A stretch of 64,000 nucleotides of DNA. Source: CAWKKW01 sp963850345. Its GTDB lineage: Bacteria > Acidobacteriota > Terriglobia > Terriglobales > Acidobacteriaceae. Each line of letters starts with the position of its first letter. The stretch's first letter is position 1. A model generated the notes under the pieces. It made no database searches. It was not told where the DNA came from and worked only from the letters and a program-made list of their open reading frames with translations. The stretch covers positions 310,001 to 374,000 of the forward strand of contig CAWKKW010000009.1 in NCBI GenBank assembly GCA_963850345.1, in the 5' to 3' direction. Of the stretch, positions 1 through 7,802 are shown piece after piece. The translations under genes and the position numbers were made by a program.

Positions 1-366
1 CAGTCGCTGGCGACGAAGCACGGGGACTGGATTCCGCCGATGGTGCGAACGGTTGCGAGCAGCGGAGACGGCATTGTGGAACTCGCGGTAGCGATTGAGG
101 ACGCGCGAGCATGGCTGGCGAAAGAGGGGCGGCTGCAACAACGCCGCGCTCAATCCTGGCGGGAACGCATCGTAGAGATGATGCGTCAGGAGTTGTTGCG
201 GGAGCTGCGTCTTCACGGCTTGTCGGATGCGGAGCTGACCGCGCATGCGGAGCGGGTGGCTACCGGCAATGAAGATCCGTATGCGGTGGTGCCGAGGCTG
301 GTGCAGCAAGCCTTTCGCGGAGTGAGTGAGCCGAGCGTGTCCAAGGAGAAGCATGGCAAAGATTGA
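1..366 (+). CDS. meaB: MeaB/ArgK-type GTPase, C-terminal part (partial at left edge)
   Basis: The frame is open from base 1 and gives 121 residues before TGA. The visible part has the motif WIPPMVRTVASSGDGI near its start (compare W-P-P-I-x-T-x-A-x-x-G-x-G-I in MeaB/ArgK), then a helical, Arg/Glu-rich tail as in the dimerisation arm of this family. The G-domain lies outside the window. MeaB proteins are chaperone-like GTPases that guard methylmalonyl-CoA mutase during cobalamin loading and catalysis. The next gene overlaps it by 14 bp and is methylmalonyl-CoA epimerase, which strongly supports the call and suggests the mutase genes lie upstream. Confidence 0.85.
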   Translation, partial: QSLATKHGDWIPPMVRTVASSGDGIVELAVAIEDARAWLAKEGRLQQRRAQSWRERIVEMMRQELLRELRLHGLSDAELTAHAERVATGNEDPYAVVPRLVQQAFRGVSEPSVSKEKHGKD

Positions 367-760
367 TCATCTGGGAATTGCAGTGAAGAGTATTGCGGAG
401 GCGCGCGGCTTGTACGAAGCGCTGGGGCTTACTGTGCTGCAGGAGGAAACGATCGCGCACGAGCAGGTACGGACGGCGATGATTCCGGCCGGCGACAGCC
501 GGATTGAGTTACTGGAGCCAACCAGTCCTGACTCTGCCGTAGGACGGTTTCTGGAGAAGCGCGGCGAGGGCCTGCACCACGTGGCCATGCACGTCGATGA
601 CATCTCGGCGACTCTGGAGGAGTTGAAGGCGAAGGGCGTGCGGCTGGTTTCAGACGAGATTCAGATCGGGAGCGGCGGCCACTACTACTTCTTCGTTCAC
701 CCGGAGAGTGCCGGCGGCGTGCTGCTCGAGATCTGCCAGGACCCGATCGAGGGCGTGTGA
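353..760 (+). CDS. mce: Methylmalonyl-CoA epimerase
   Basis: This 135-residue protein has the vicinal-oxygen-chelate (glyoxalase) fold pattern. It opens with IDHLGIAV (H6), has HHVAMHV in the middle (H76) and LLEICQ near the end (E126), the expected positions of metal ligands. It interconverts (2R)- and (2S)-methylmalonyl-CoA, linking propionyl-CoA and succinyl-CoA. I chose ATG 353 because AAGGAG sits 4 bp upstream and the usual family N-terminus begins there. An in-frame GTG at 326 would add nine residues that do not look like the family. The gene overlaps meaB upstream and tsaB downstream, so it lies inside a tightly coupled operon. Confidence 0.93.
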   Translation: MAKIDHLGIAVKSIAEARGLYEALGLTVLQEETIAHEQVRTAMIPAGDSRIELLEPTSPDSAVGRFLEKRGEGLHHVAMHVDDISATLEELKAKGVRLVSDEIQIGSGGHYYFFVHPESAGGVLLEICQDPIEGV

Positions 761-1440
761 GGAGCATGCCGGGATCGGAGAGGCTCGTTCTTGGAATCGA
801 TACATGCGGCGCGTTGGGAAGCGTCGCGCTGGCGCGGCTGAGTGAGGATGGCGGGCTGGTCACGCTGGAAGAAGCGACGCTGCCGGGAAAGAGCTATTCG
901 GCGCTGCTGGTGTCGACGGTGCGCAACTTGCTGCAGCAGGCGGCCGTGAGTCTTGGCGGCTTGTCGGCGATGGTGGTGGTGAAGGGGCCGGGCAGCTTCA
1001 CGGGCGTGCGCGTGGGGTTGAGTGCGGCCAAGGGCTTCTCTGAGGCTTCGGGCGTGCCGTTGATCGCGGTTTCGCGGCTGGCGGTGCTTGCGTCGAAAGC
1101 GGAGCACGACGGCGCAGTATGCGCAGTGCTCGACGCGGGGCGGAAAGAATTCTACGTCGGCTGCTACGGCGGGAGCGAGTACGAGGCGTTGCTCGACCGA
1201 GACGAGACTAGGGCCTGCGGTGACGGCGCGCTCGCGGTGGTTTGCGAGCCATCTGTGGCAGAAGCACTGGCCGCGTGCAACCCAAGGATTGTGGATGCGC
1301 CGACGGCCGCCGATGCGATCCGGCAGGCTGTGCCCCGGATTTTGGCTGGCGACTCGGAGTCCATTGTTCTACTCGATGGCAACTACCTGCGGCGTTCGGA
1401 CGCAGAGATCTTCGCCAAGCCGAAACCTTCAGTCGCATGA
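757..1440 (+). CDS. tsaB: tRNA threonylcarbamoyladenosine biosynthesis protein TsaB
   Basis: This 227-residue protein starts its domain with LVLGIDTCGALGSVAL, the ASKHA-type phosphate-loop strand of TsaB, followed by VKGPGSFTGVRVGLSAAKG, the family's most conserved stretch. TsaB is the dimerisation partner of TsaD in making the t6A base of ANN-decoding tRNAs. The start is GTG 757, overlapping the mce stop as GTGA; ATG 766 is an alternative, but its GGAG lies only 1 bp away. The partner tsaE is also in this window, at about 40 kb; tsaD is not seen. The 3' end overlaps rimI by 4 bp (ATGA). Confidence 0.92.
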   Translation: MRSMPGSERLVLGIDTCGALGSVALARLSEDGGLVTLEEATLPGKSYSALLVSTVRNLLQQAAVSLGGLSAMVVVKGPGSFTGVRVGLSAAKGFSEASGVPLIAVSRLAVLASKAEHDGAVCAVLDAGRKEFYVGCYGGSEYEALLDRDETRACGDGALAVVCEPSVAEALAACNPRIVDAPTAADAIRQAVPRILAGDSESIVLLDGNYLRRSDAEIFAKPKPSVA

Positions 1441-1970
1441 GCGCGAGGCGTCCGGGCAAGCCAGAGAAGCAGAAGCCGATCGGTTCCGTTTGCACCGTTC
1501 GCGGAATTACAGCGGCCGATCTGGACCAAGTGTTGGAACTGGATCGAGCCACGCCGGGCGCTCCGCATTGGAGCCGCGAGGCTTACGAAAGCTGTCTGGG
1601 CCCACAGAGCGGCTCGCTGCGACATTTCGGCAAGGTGGCTGAAGTTGCAGGGCAGGTGGCCGGGTTTGCGATCCTCCGCTGCCTCGATCTTACCGTGGCC
1701 CAAAAAGCGGCAGGCAATGAGTGCGAACTGGAGTCGATTGTGGTGGGAGACGAGTTTCGCCGTTGCGGGATCGGCTTCCGGTTGCTCGAGGAAATGATCG
1801 CCGAGGCGCGGACAGAGAAGGCGGTCCGGCTGATGCTCGAGGTACGCGAGTCGAATACCGCCGCGATCCGCCTCTACCAGCGTTCCGGGCTGCTGGCGGA
1901 TGGACGAAGACCGGCCTACTACGTTGATCCAGTTGAGGATGCGGCGCTCATGTCGCGCCGTCTCGACTGA
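1437..1970 (+). CDS. rimI: RimI-type ribosomal protein S18 alanine N-acetyltransferase (GNAT)
   Basis: This 178-residue GNAT protein has the acetyl-CoA pyrophosphate-binding motif R-R-C-G-I-G at residues 108-113, preceded by ELESIVVGDEF and followed by LEVRESNTAAIRLYQRSGL, which is typical of RimI. RimI acetylates the N-terminal alanine of ribosomal protein S18. ATG 1437 overlaps the tsaB stop (ATGA), and the tsaB-rimI neighbourhood is a common bacterial pairing. The first 20 or so residues are a basic extension not usual in the family. An upstream in-frame ATG at 1242 would lie deep inside tsaB and is unlikely. Confidence 0.88.
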   Translation: MSARRPGKPEKQKPIGSVCTVRGITAADLDQVLELDRATPGAPHWSREAYESCLGPQSGSLRHFGKVAEVAGQVAGFAILRCLDLTVAQKAAGNECELESIVVGDEFRRCGIGFRLLEEMIAEARTEKAVRLMLEVRESNTAAIRLYQRSGLLADGRRPAYYVDPVEDAALMSRRLD

Positions 1971-2084
1971 GCACGAAAGGGAACGAACTCTGGCGCGAAA
2001 CCAGTGGAAAACTTCCACAAATGCGCATTGTCCGCGGGCCACCCGAGTGGTAGTTTGGAGAGTCCTAAGAAAAGAGGTGCTCCG

Positions 2085-2297
2085 ATGGATATGGAAATAA
2101 AGAATGCGCCGAATGGTGACGTCCTCCGCTTGCTACAGGAACAACACCGCCACTATTCGGAGAAGTTGGAGAGTCTTCTGCAAAAACCTTACTTGTCCGA
2201 GGACGAAAAGCTCGAAGAAGTCCGCTTGAAAAAACTGAAATTGCGTGTGAAAGACGAGATGACGGCCCGGCAGTCGACTGTCGCATACATGGCGTAA
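2085..2297 (+). CDS. DUF465/YdcH-family small protein
   Basis: This 70-residue, highly charged, helical protein has the DUF465 pattern: an H-x-x-Y-x-x-K-L segment (HRHYSEKLESL), a short linker (YLSEDEKLEE), then LKKLKLRVKDEM. The family is widespread, forms a small coiled coil and has no settled function. ATG 2085 has AGAGG about 6 bp upstream; ATG 2091 is a second choice. It sits alone between rimI and psd. A short palindrome at 2004-2018 (GTGGAA-3-TTCCAC) lies upstream and a 7-bp hairpin follows the gene. Confidence 0.75.
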   Translation: MDMEIKNAPNGDVLRLLQEQHRHYSEKLESLLQKPYLSEDEKLEEVRLKKLKLRVKDEMTARQSTVAYMA

Positions 2298-2320
2298 TCC
2301 AAAGGGCCGGAACATCAGTA

Positions 2321-2339
2321 GGGTGCCTCTAGGGCACCC
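2321..2339 (+). terminator. Possible hairpin terminator after DUF465 gene
   Basis: GGGTGCC pairs with GGCACCC across a 5-base loop, 23 bp after the DUF465 stop. There is no clear T-tract, so this could equally be an attenuating or Rho-dependent structure. Position is the main argument. Confidence 0.3.
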
Positions 2340-2393
2340 AGACAGCTGCTGGGAAAACCACCTTTCCTCAGGCTGGCAATCAGAGTGTGTTCG

Positions 2394-2422
2394 CAGCACG
2401 GGACGTGCTGAGACTCTATAAT
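2394..2422 (+). promoter_or_regulatory. psd-pssA promoter with overlapping perfect palindrome
   Basis: A consensus -10 box TATAAT is at 2417-2422. Its expected -35 position (about 2394-2399) is covered by a perfect 7-bp inverted repeat with a 3-base loop, CAGCACG-GGA-CGTGCTG (2394-2410), and no good -35 hexamer is visible. Transcription would start near 2429, leaving a leader of under 10 bases before ATG 2437, and no Shine-Dalgarno sequence is seen. A palindrome over the -35 region suggests an operator or an activator site. Confidence 0.55.
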
Positions 2423-2436
2423 CATTAGTCTTAGCT

Positions 2437-3102
2437 ATGGTGCGTGACGGATACTTTTACGGTGGTGGCTTCCTGGCGGTCGCTTTGCTAGTGCGGCTCG
2501 GAACGGGAAGTTGGGTCTGGGCACTGGTGCCTGTGTTGCTGGCGCTGTTCTTTCTTTGGTTCTTCCGGGACCCGGTGCGAACCATCCCAGAAGGCGACGG
2601 GTTGGTTGTGTCTCCGGCTGACGGAGTGCTGACCTCGATCGACCGGTTGCAAACTCCCAATGGCGAACGCGTGCGGCTCAGCATCTTCCTCAACGTCTTC
2701 GACGTCCACGTGAATCGTGCTCCGGTTGCGGGTCGCATCCGCGAGGTGGTGTATCGCAAGGGCAAATACCTGAATGCGATGAATCCCGACTCCGCGGAGC
2801 AGAACGAGCAGAACACGGTCGTAATCGAGAGCGACGGCTACGAAGTGGTCTTCAAGCAGATTGCCGGGCTGCTGGCGCGACGGATCGTCTGCACCAAGCG
2901 TGCAGGGGATCGGGTTCAGCGTGGTGAGCGAGTTGGACTGATCAAGTTCGGGTCGCGGACCGACATTTTGCTGCCGGCTTCGGCGCGCGTTCGTGTGAAC
3001 AAGGGAGCCCGGGTGAAGGGCGGCGAGACGATCCTGGCGGATATTCAGGCCTCAGCAGGCGAGCCGGTGCTGGACGACGACGTGGTGGAGGTTCTGGTTT
3101 GA
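2437..3102 (+). CDS. psd: Phosphatidylserine decarboxylase proenzyme (short PSD type)
   Basis: This 221-residue protein has two hydrophobic N-terminal segments (residues 10-43), WFFRDPVR, SPADGVL (D62), NVFDVHVNRAP (H91) and GLIKFGSRTDILLP near the C-terminus. The FGSRTD motif is the self-cleavage site of the short 'A-type' enzymes: cleavage at G172/S173 makes the pyruvoyl prosthetic group. It converts phosphatidylserine to phosphatidylethanolamine at the inner membrane. The stop overlaps the TTG start of pssA, so the two consecutive steps of PE synthesis are translationally coupled. Confidence 0.95.
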   Translation: MVRDGYFYGGGFLAVALLVRLGTGSWVWALVPVLLALFFLWFFRDPVRTIPEGDGLVVSPADGVLTSIDRLQTPNGERVRLSIFLNVFDVHVNRAPVAGRIREVVYRKGKYLNAMNPDSAEQNEQNTVVIESDGYEVVFKQIAGLLARRIVCTKRAGDRVQRGERVGLIKFGSRTDILLPASARVRVNKGARVKGGETILADIQASAGEPVLDDDVVEVLV

Positions 3103-3956
3103 ACGAAGTCGACCGACAGCCGAGCGGGCCACGCCGTCGCAGGCGCGGAATGTACATCCTGCCCTCGCTGTTCACATCTGGAAACATAGCAGCGGGCTAC
3201 TACGCGATCACCCAAAGTCTCGAAGGATCGGCCGCCGCGCCACACCATTTCGATTATGCAGCGCTGGCGATCGGCTTCGCCATCCCCTTTGACGCGATCG
3301 ACGGGCGCATCGCGAGAATGACGAACACCACCAGCGAGTTCGGCAAGGAACTCGATTCGCTGGCCGATGTGATCACCTTCGGCGTCGCGCCCAGCATCCT
3401 GGCGTTCACCTGGGGCTTTCGCATGCTGCCGCTCACCATGGATCCGTTTCTGCGGCAGAAGCTAGTGCAGTTAGGCGCGTTCATCTGCTTTCTTTTTCTG
3501 ATCTGCGGGGCGAGCCGGCTGGCGCGATTCAACATCAGCCACAATCCCGTGCCCAAGAACCCGGGACGGCCGGGCAGAAAGTACTTCGTGGGCATGCCGA
3601 TACCGGCAGCGGCCGGTGTAGTGGCTGCGGTGGTGCACTTCTTCCGCGGAACGCCGGTGTTCAACTGGTGGCTGGCCGCAACCTGGATGGCGCTCATGGG
3701 CCTGATCGGATTTCTGATGGTCAGCACCTGGCGATTCTGGAGCGGCAAAGAGATTAACCTGTCGAGCCGCCATCGATTTCAATGGATGGTGGTGGTAGGC
3801 ATTCTGCTCTACGCCATTGTTGCGTTTTCACAGGTGATGCTGTTTCTCATCGCATTCATCTATCTTTTCTCTGGCATCTTCGCGCGGGCCGCGTATGGCT
3901 GGTCGCGTAATCGTAAATCCACGCCAGCTCAACCGCTGCCCTCGTCGCAGACATAA
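3099..3956 (+). CDS. pssA: CDP-diacylglycerol--serine O-phosphatidyltransferase
   Basis: This 285-residue integral membrane protein carries the complete CDP-alcohol phosphotransferase signature D65-x2-D68-G69-x2-A72-R73-x8-G82-x3-D86-x3-D90, with several hydrophobic helices after it. It makes phosphatidylserine from CDP-diacylglycerol and serine, the substrate of the adjacent psd. The start is TTG 3099: GGAGG at 3087-3091 is 7 bp upstream, better placed than for the internal ATG at 3150. The TTG start overlaps the psd stop (TTGA). The N-terminus has a run of five arginines (residues 12-16), likely cytoplasmic. Confidence 0.95.
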   Translation: MNEVDRQPSGPRRRRRGMYILPSLFTSGNIAAGYYAITQSLEGSAAAPHHFDYAALAIGFAIPFDAIDGRIARMTNTTSEFGKELDSLADVITFGVAPSILAFTWGFRMLPLTMDPFLRQKLVQLGAFICFLFLICGASRLARFNISHNPVPKNPGRPGRKYFVGMPIPAAAGVVAAVVHFFRGTPVFNWWLAATWMALMGLIGFLMVSTWRFWSGKEINLSSRHRFQWMVVVGILLYAIVAFSQVMLFLIAFIYLFSGIFARAAYGWSRNRKSTPAQPLPSSQT

Positions 3957-3969
3957 AGACAACTGACTG

Positions 3970-5010
3970 ATGCCTGAAAGTTACCGGATAGCCATCGTGG
4001 GCGCCGGATCCTTGCGCGGCAAGGAACTGAGCGACTCTCTCAGCGAATCAGCATTCGCCACCAGCGAGGTCGTGCTGATGGACGATGACTCCGCGCTCGG
4101 CCAACTGGAAGCGGTTGGGGATGAAGTCACGTTTATTCAGAGGATCGAACCAGGCTCGTTTGATCGCATGGACTTTGCACTGTTTACCGGCACGGAAGAC
4201 GTGACGCTGAAGCATTGGCAGACGGCGCTGGCGGCGGGAGCGAGCATTCTCGATTTGAGCTATGCCCTCGATCAGGAACCGAATGTTCTGGTGCGGTCTC
4301 CGTGGGTTCGCGAAGAGATGAACGGCTCGGGAAATCAGGGTACTCCCGATCTGCAAACGGCGGCGATTGTTCCCGCGCATCCCGCGGCGGTGGTATTGGC
4401 ACTGCTGCTGGCACGGCTGAAGAAGGCCGGTGCGGTGCGCAGCGCGTGGGCCACGATCCTCGAACCGGCGTCGGAATATGGACGCGCGGCGATGGATGAG
4501 CTGCATCAGCAGACGGTTACGCTGCTCTCGTTCCAGACGCTGCCGAAGGATATCTACGACGCGCAGGTGGCGTTCAATTGCGTTCCCGTGCTCGGTGAGA
4601 ATGCGAAGATCAACCTGGGGCAGACCGAGAGCCGCATCCGCCGCCACTACGCGCTGCTCTCCGGCGGCCGTCTTCCGCAGGTCGGAATTCAGATGATTCA
4701 CGCGCCGGTGTTTCACGGGCACAACTTTTCGCTGGCGATAGAGATGGAGCGCCCCGTTTCCATGGAAAAGATCGAGGCGACACTTACGGGCGAACACATC
4801 GACGTAGTCCTGAGCGATGAAGATGCGCCGACGAATCTGAGTTCGGCGGGTCAGGAAGACATCATGGTGCGGCTGCGTTCGGAAGAGGGCGAGCAGACGC
4901 AACGCTTCTGGATCTGGGCCTCGACAGACAACTTGAAGATCACGGCGTTGAACGCGGTAGCCTGCGCGTCGGAACTGCGCCGTCTGCGCCCCCAGGGTAA
5001 GGTGCAGTAG
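3970..5010 (+). CDS. Aspartate-semialdehyde-dehydrogenase-like protein lacking catalytic Cys (USG-1-like)
   Basis: This 346-residue protein has the Asd/ArgC two-domain layout: an NAD(P)-binding-like start (IAIVGAGSLRGKEL, residues 7-20) and a dimerisation domain with EYGRAAMDELHQQT and VPVLGEN further on. The segment that in true Asd carries the nucleophile (N-P-x-C-x-T) reads AAIVPAHPAAVVLALLL (131-147), with no cysteine. It is therefore probably not an active semialdehyde dehydrogenase and resembles the USG-1 group of non-catalytic relatives. It begins 13 bp after pssA and probably belongs to the same transcript. Confidence 0.75.
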   Translation: MPESYRIAIVGAGSLRGKELSDSLSESAFATSEVVLMDDDSALGQLEAVGDEVTFIQRIEPGSFDRMDFALFTGTEDVTLKHWQTALAAGASILDLSYALDQEPNVLVRSPWVREEMNGSGNQGTPDLQTAAIVPAHPAAVVLALLLARLKKAGAVRSAWATILEPASEYGRAAMDELHQQTVTLLSFQTLPKDIYDAQVAFNCVPVLGENAKINLGQTESRIRRHYALLSGGRLPQVGIQMIHAPVFHGHNFSLAIEMERPVSMEKIEATLTGEHIDVVLSDEDAPTNLSSAGQEDIMVRLRSEEGEQTQRFWIWASTDNLKITALNAVACASELRRLRPQGKVQ

Positions 5011-5072
5011 GGAAGAAGTGGGCGCCGTCTCGACGACGCCCGATCTCGATCGCTCGAATCCGCGTGCTTGTG

Positions 5073-5453
5073 CTATTTGCTGGTGGCTGCATCGACTGCA
5101 TCGCCGATGGGGTCATCGGCAAATACCGCGACCGCTGTAGACACGCCCTTGACGAAGAACTTGGCTGCGTCCGAGGTGGGCACGCTCATCGAAGAGGTCC
5201 AGTGGGCTTTGCCGAACATGCACTTGGTGTCGGAGCAGTTTTCGTGGATTCCCTCGTAATCGGAATCCTTGTTCATCGCTTCGAAATTAAGCTTGTATTC
5301 GCCCTGGATAGTGGTGTGCGCGGTCTCGTACGACTGCTCGACGGACTGCAGCCAGATCTCGACCTCCTGCGTGACCGCCTTCACGGCTTCAATGCTCTCG
5401 CGCAACTTCGCAATCCGTGAGCCGATGTAGAAGTACTTGGCCCACACGCGCAC
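5073..5453 (-). CDS. Hypothetical protein, probably 5'-disrupted
   Basis: I do not recognise this 126-residue protein. It has a helical, charged N-terminal half (RIAKLRESIEAVKAV, EVEIWLQSVEQ), a Cys pair (NCSDTKCMFGKAHW) and a small-residue tail. GTG 5453 has no ribosome site, and the frame stays open and protein-like upstream (ending APCDTWV before this GTG). In another frame an ATG at 5548 has GGAG 6 bp ahead and begins a proline-rich run, MPPKVPPPIPPRPSN. I infer that the true gene starts at 5548 and that a frame change lies between about 5480 and 5545 in G/C-rich DNA. Confidence 0.55.
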   Translation of the reverse strand: MRVWAKYFYIGSRIAKLRESIEAVKAVTQEVEIWLQSVEQSYETAHTTIQGEYKLNFEAMNKDSDYEGIHENCSDTKCMFGKAHWTSSMSVPTSDAAKFFVKGVSTAVAVFADDPIGDAVDAATSK

Positions 5454-5688
5454 CCAGGTATCGCAGGGAGCATTGGCGGGATGGGCGGCGGTGTGAGCTT
5501 GGTATTGGAAGGGCGGGGCGGGATAGGCGGCGGAACTTTAGGGGGCATCAGCGTCTCCGAAGCTGGAAGTGGAACCGGTCGACAACGAGCGAGGGCCTGA
5601 AAACAGGAACGCTGCCGAGCATAGCACACGATCGGGTGGTCTTTGGCTCCTGTTGAATGTGAGACAGCGCCCTGGTTTTGCAGGCTGC

Positions 5689-6528
5689 TCAGGAGGTTGG
5701 AGGGGCTGCTTCCGTGCGGCACCATGCGGTTACGGTGGGTAAGAGCATGGGAGCGTAGCCGACATGTTGCATAGCGGCTCGAAACATCGCGGGAATCTGG
5801 TCCGGATCGATCTCACCTTCCTTTACCAAGCCGTATTCGAGAGCCTTGGGCAACATGCTGACGAAGGTATCCGCGATGTACTGGTAGAAGACGGAATCTT
5901 CGCTTCCGTCCATCACTGCCTCCAGTCGCATTGTTGGGATCGGCAGCCCGGCGGCAGAGAAGACTCGATGCAGGCGCGCGCCCATGTCGATATGCGCGCC
6001 GGAGCGGCGAAGGGTTTCGATCACACATTGGGCGATGCGGAGAACAGGGTTGTCGGGCCCCTGGGGCGGGTTGAAAAACGGCTCCATGAAGGCTACCGAT
6101 CCGCCCGGCTTGAGATAGCGTGTCGCGGCAGCGAGGGCGGCGGCGGGATCGGGCTGGTAGAGCAGTACGAGGCGCCCGACCACGGCGTCGAAGGGATCGC
6201 CGAGGGGAGCGTCGTACGTAGCGAAGTCGCCCTGGACGAAGGTGATGTTGGAGGAGCCAGTGGCCGCGACTCGATGCTGCGCGAAGTCCAGGGCACCGGT
6301 GTCGCGCTCGATCCCGACAACGCTGCCCGTGGGGCCGACCATCTCCGACAGCAGCAGGCAGACATCGCCCGCTCCCGATCCGACATCGAGCACGCGCATC
6401 CCGGTGCGAATACCGGCCTCTTCAAAGAGGCGGCGGGTCATGGGTATGAAGAGTCTTCCTTGCACAGACAGGCGGCGGTACTCGTGAGAGGACTGTTGCA
6501 GGGCATAGTCGGGGCTGGATGGGCACAT
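5689..6528 (-). CDS. SAM-dependent methyltransferase (class I)
   Basis: This 279-residue protein has the class I Rossmann methyltransferase motifs: VLDVGSGAGDVCLLL (motif I, about residue 46), VVGIERDTGAL (acidic ribose-binding position), FVQGDF and a post-motif RYLKPGGSVAF. The C-terminal third is unlike UbiE and the substrate cannot be told; small molecules or lipids are typical. ATG 6528 is chosen over ATG 6606 because AGGA lies 6 bp upstream and the predicted promoter lies between the two starts. A well-formed promoter sits just upstream. Confidence 0.82.
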   Translation of the reverse strand: MCPSSPDYALQQSSHEYRRLSVQGRLFIPMTRRLFEEAGIRTGMRVLDVGSGAGDVCLLLSEMVGPTGSVVGIERDTGALDFAQHRVAATGSSNITFVQGDFATYDAPLGDPFDAVVGRLVLLYQPDPAAALAAATRYLKPGGSVAFMEPFFNPPQGPDNPVLRIAQCVIETLRRSGAHIDMGARLHRVFSAAGLPIPTMRLEAVMDGSEDSVFYQYIADTFVSMLPKALEYGLVKEGEIDPDQIPAMFRAAMQHVGYAPMLLPTVTAWCRTEAAPPTS

Positions 6529-6577
6529 AGGTGTTCCTGACCTCGTAGGAGAGAATTGGGCTAAACTCACCTTTAGT

Positions 6578-6606
6578 ATTATACCACAATCACAGTTACA
6601 AATCAA
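6578..6606 (-). promoter_or_regulatory. Sigma70-type promoter of the methyltransferase gene
   Basis: Read on the minus strand, TTGATT (6601-6606), a 17-bp spacer and a perfect TATAAT (6578-6583) precede the methyltransferase by about 50 bp. This is the best -35/-10 pair I found in the window. It lies in the short gap after the dGTPase gene, so the methyltransferase has its own promoter. Confidence 0.6.
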
Positions 6607-6640
6607 GTAAGCAGTGAGGAGAAGCAGCTGCGCAGTGATC

Positions 6641-7802
6641 TTAACCCGGCTGTGCCTCGAGCCAATGGCGATGCTGCGCGAGGATGAAGTTGTCGGTCAT
6701 GCCGGCGATGTAGTCGGCGACGACGCGGGCCAGGCCTTGGATCGGAATCTCCGCTCGCTGATCCGGCGGCAGCAGTTCGGGATGCGCCATCCACGCGTTG
6801 AACAGGTCGCAAGTCACGTGTTCGGCTTCCTCGTGATCGTGTCCGAGTTCGTCGCTGTTATAGAGATGGGCGTGGAGAAACTGCTTGGCCTCGAGACGAA
6901 GTTCTTCCATGCCGGGCGAGAAGGCGGCCAAACGGCGAGGGGCGGAGCGGATTTGATCCAGATGAGCGATGTGGTGGGTCTCCACCTGCCTCGCGGTTTC
7001 GGTGATCAGGTCGCCGACCATGGCATTGAGCATGCGCTTGAGCGATTCGTTGAAGACAAACTTCTCCGCCACGTCTGGATGCGCGGTGCGCATAGGCACA
7101 AAGAAGCGCTCGAAGAGACGAACGTGACTGCGCATCTGCTCCGGGGTGAGAATGCCCGATTCGTAGCCATCGTCGAGGTCGGCGGTGGTGTAGGCGATTT
7201 CATCGGCGAAGTCGATCAACTGCGCTTCGAGTGGCGGCCGCTGATCGAGCAGGTAAGCGGCGAGTTCGGGATGTTCTAGAGCGGAGTAGTCGCGGGAGTG
7301 TTTGACGATGCCTTCGCGCACGGCGAGCGTCAGGTTCAGTCCGCGAAAGGAAGCGTAGCGCTGTTCGAAATACTCGACGATGCGCAGGGCGTGAAGGTTG
7401 TGATCGAAGCGGAGCCCGTGCTGCTGGAGCGCGTCGTCAAGCGCGCGTTCGCCGGCGTGGCCAAAGGGTGGATGGCCGATGTCGTGGACCAGGGCGAGTG
7501 CTTCGGTGAGGTCCTCGTTCAAGCCGAGCGCGGAGGCGACGGTGCGCGCGATCTGGCGCCACCTCCATGGTGTGGGTCAGTCGGCTGCGAAAGTGATCCG
7601 AATGACGATGAGTGAAGACCTGGGTCTTGCCTGCGAGGCGGCGGAAGGCGCGCGCGTGAATGATGCGGGCACGATCGCGCTGAAAGGGAGAGCGGTAGGA
7701 GTGGGGTGCTTCGGGAAATTCGCGTGCCGCCAGCGGGCTGTTTCCGTCGTTGGGGACGGCACAGTCCGCGGGCAGGCGCTGAATTGGAGCAGTGATGGCC
7801 AC
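6641..7802 (-). pseudogene. dgt: dGTPase-type HD phosphohydrolase, split by a +1 frameshift
   Basis: Two reading frames together make one dNTP triphosphohydrolase. The first (from GTG 7802) gives SPFQRDRARIIHARAFRRL, KTQVFTHRHSDHFRSRLTHT and MEVA. The second resumes with QIARTVASALGLNEDL, then LVHDIGHPPFGHAGERALDD (the HD metal motif) and runs to 6641. The frames join cleanly if one G of the doublet at 7555-7556 is removed. Together they cover the dGTPase family layout of about 386 residues. Family members hydrolyse dGTP or other dNTPs to nucleoside and triphosphate. Either the gene is recently broken or this is a base-calling error; no other decay is visible. Confidence 0.85.

Noticed and set aside
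4048..4902. Minus-strand ORF of 284 codons opposite the Asd-like gene
   Set aside because: Arg/Gln/His-rich shadow without a domain or ribosome site.
5011..5072. tRNA-like CTCGAATCC after the Asd-like gene
   Set aside because: No matching acceptor or anticodon stem around it; not a tRNA.
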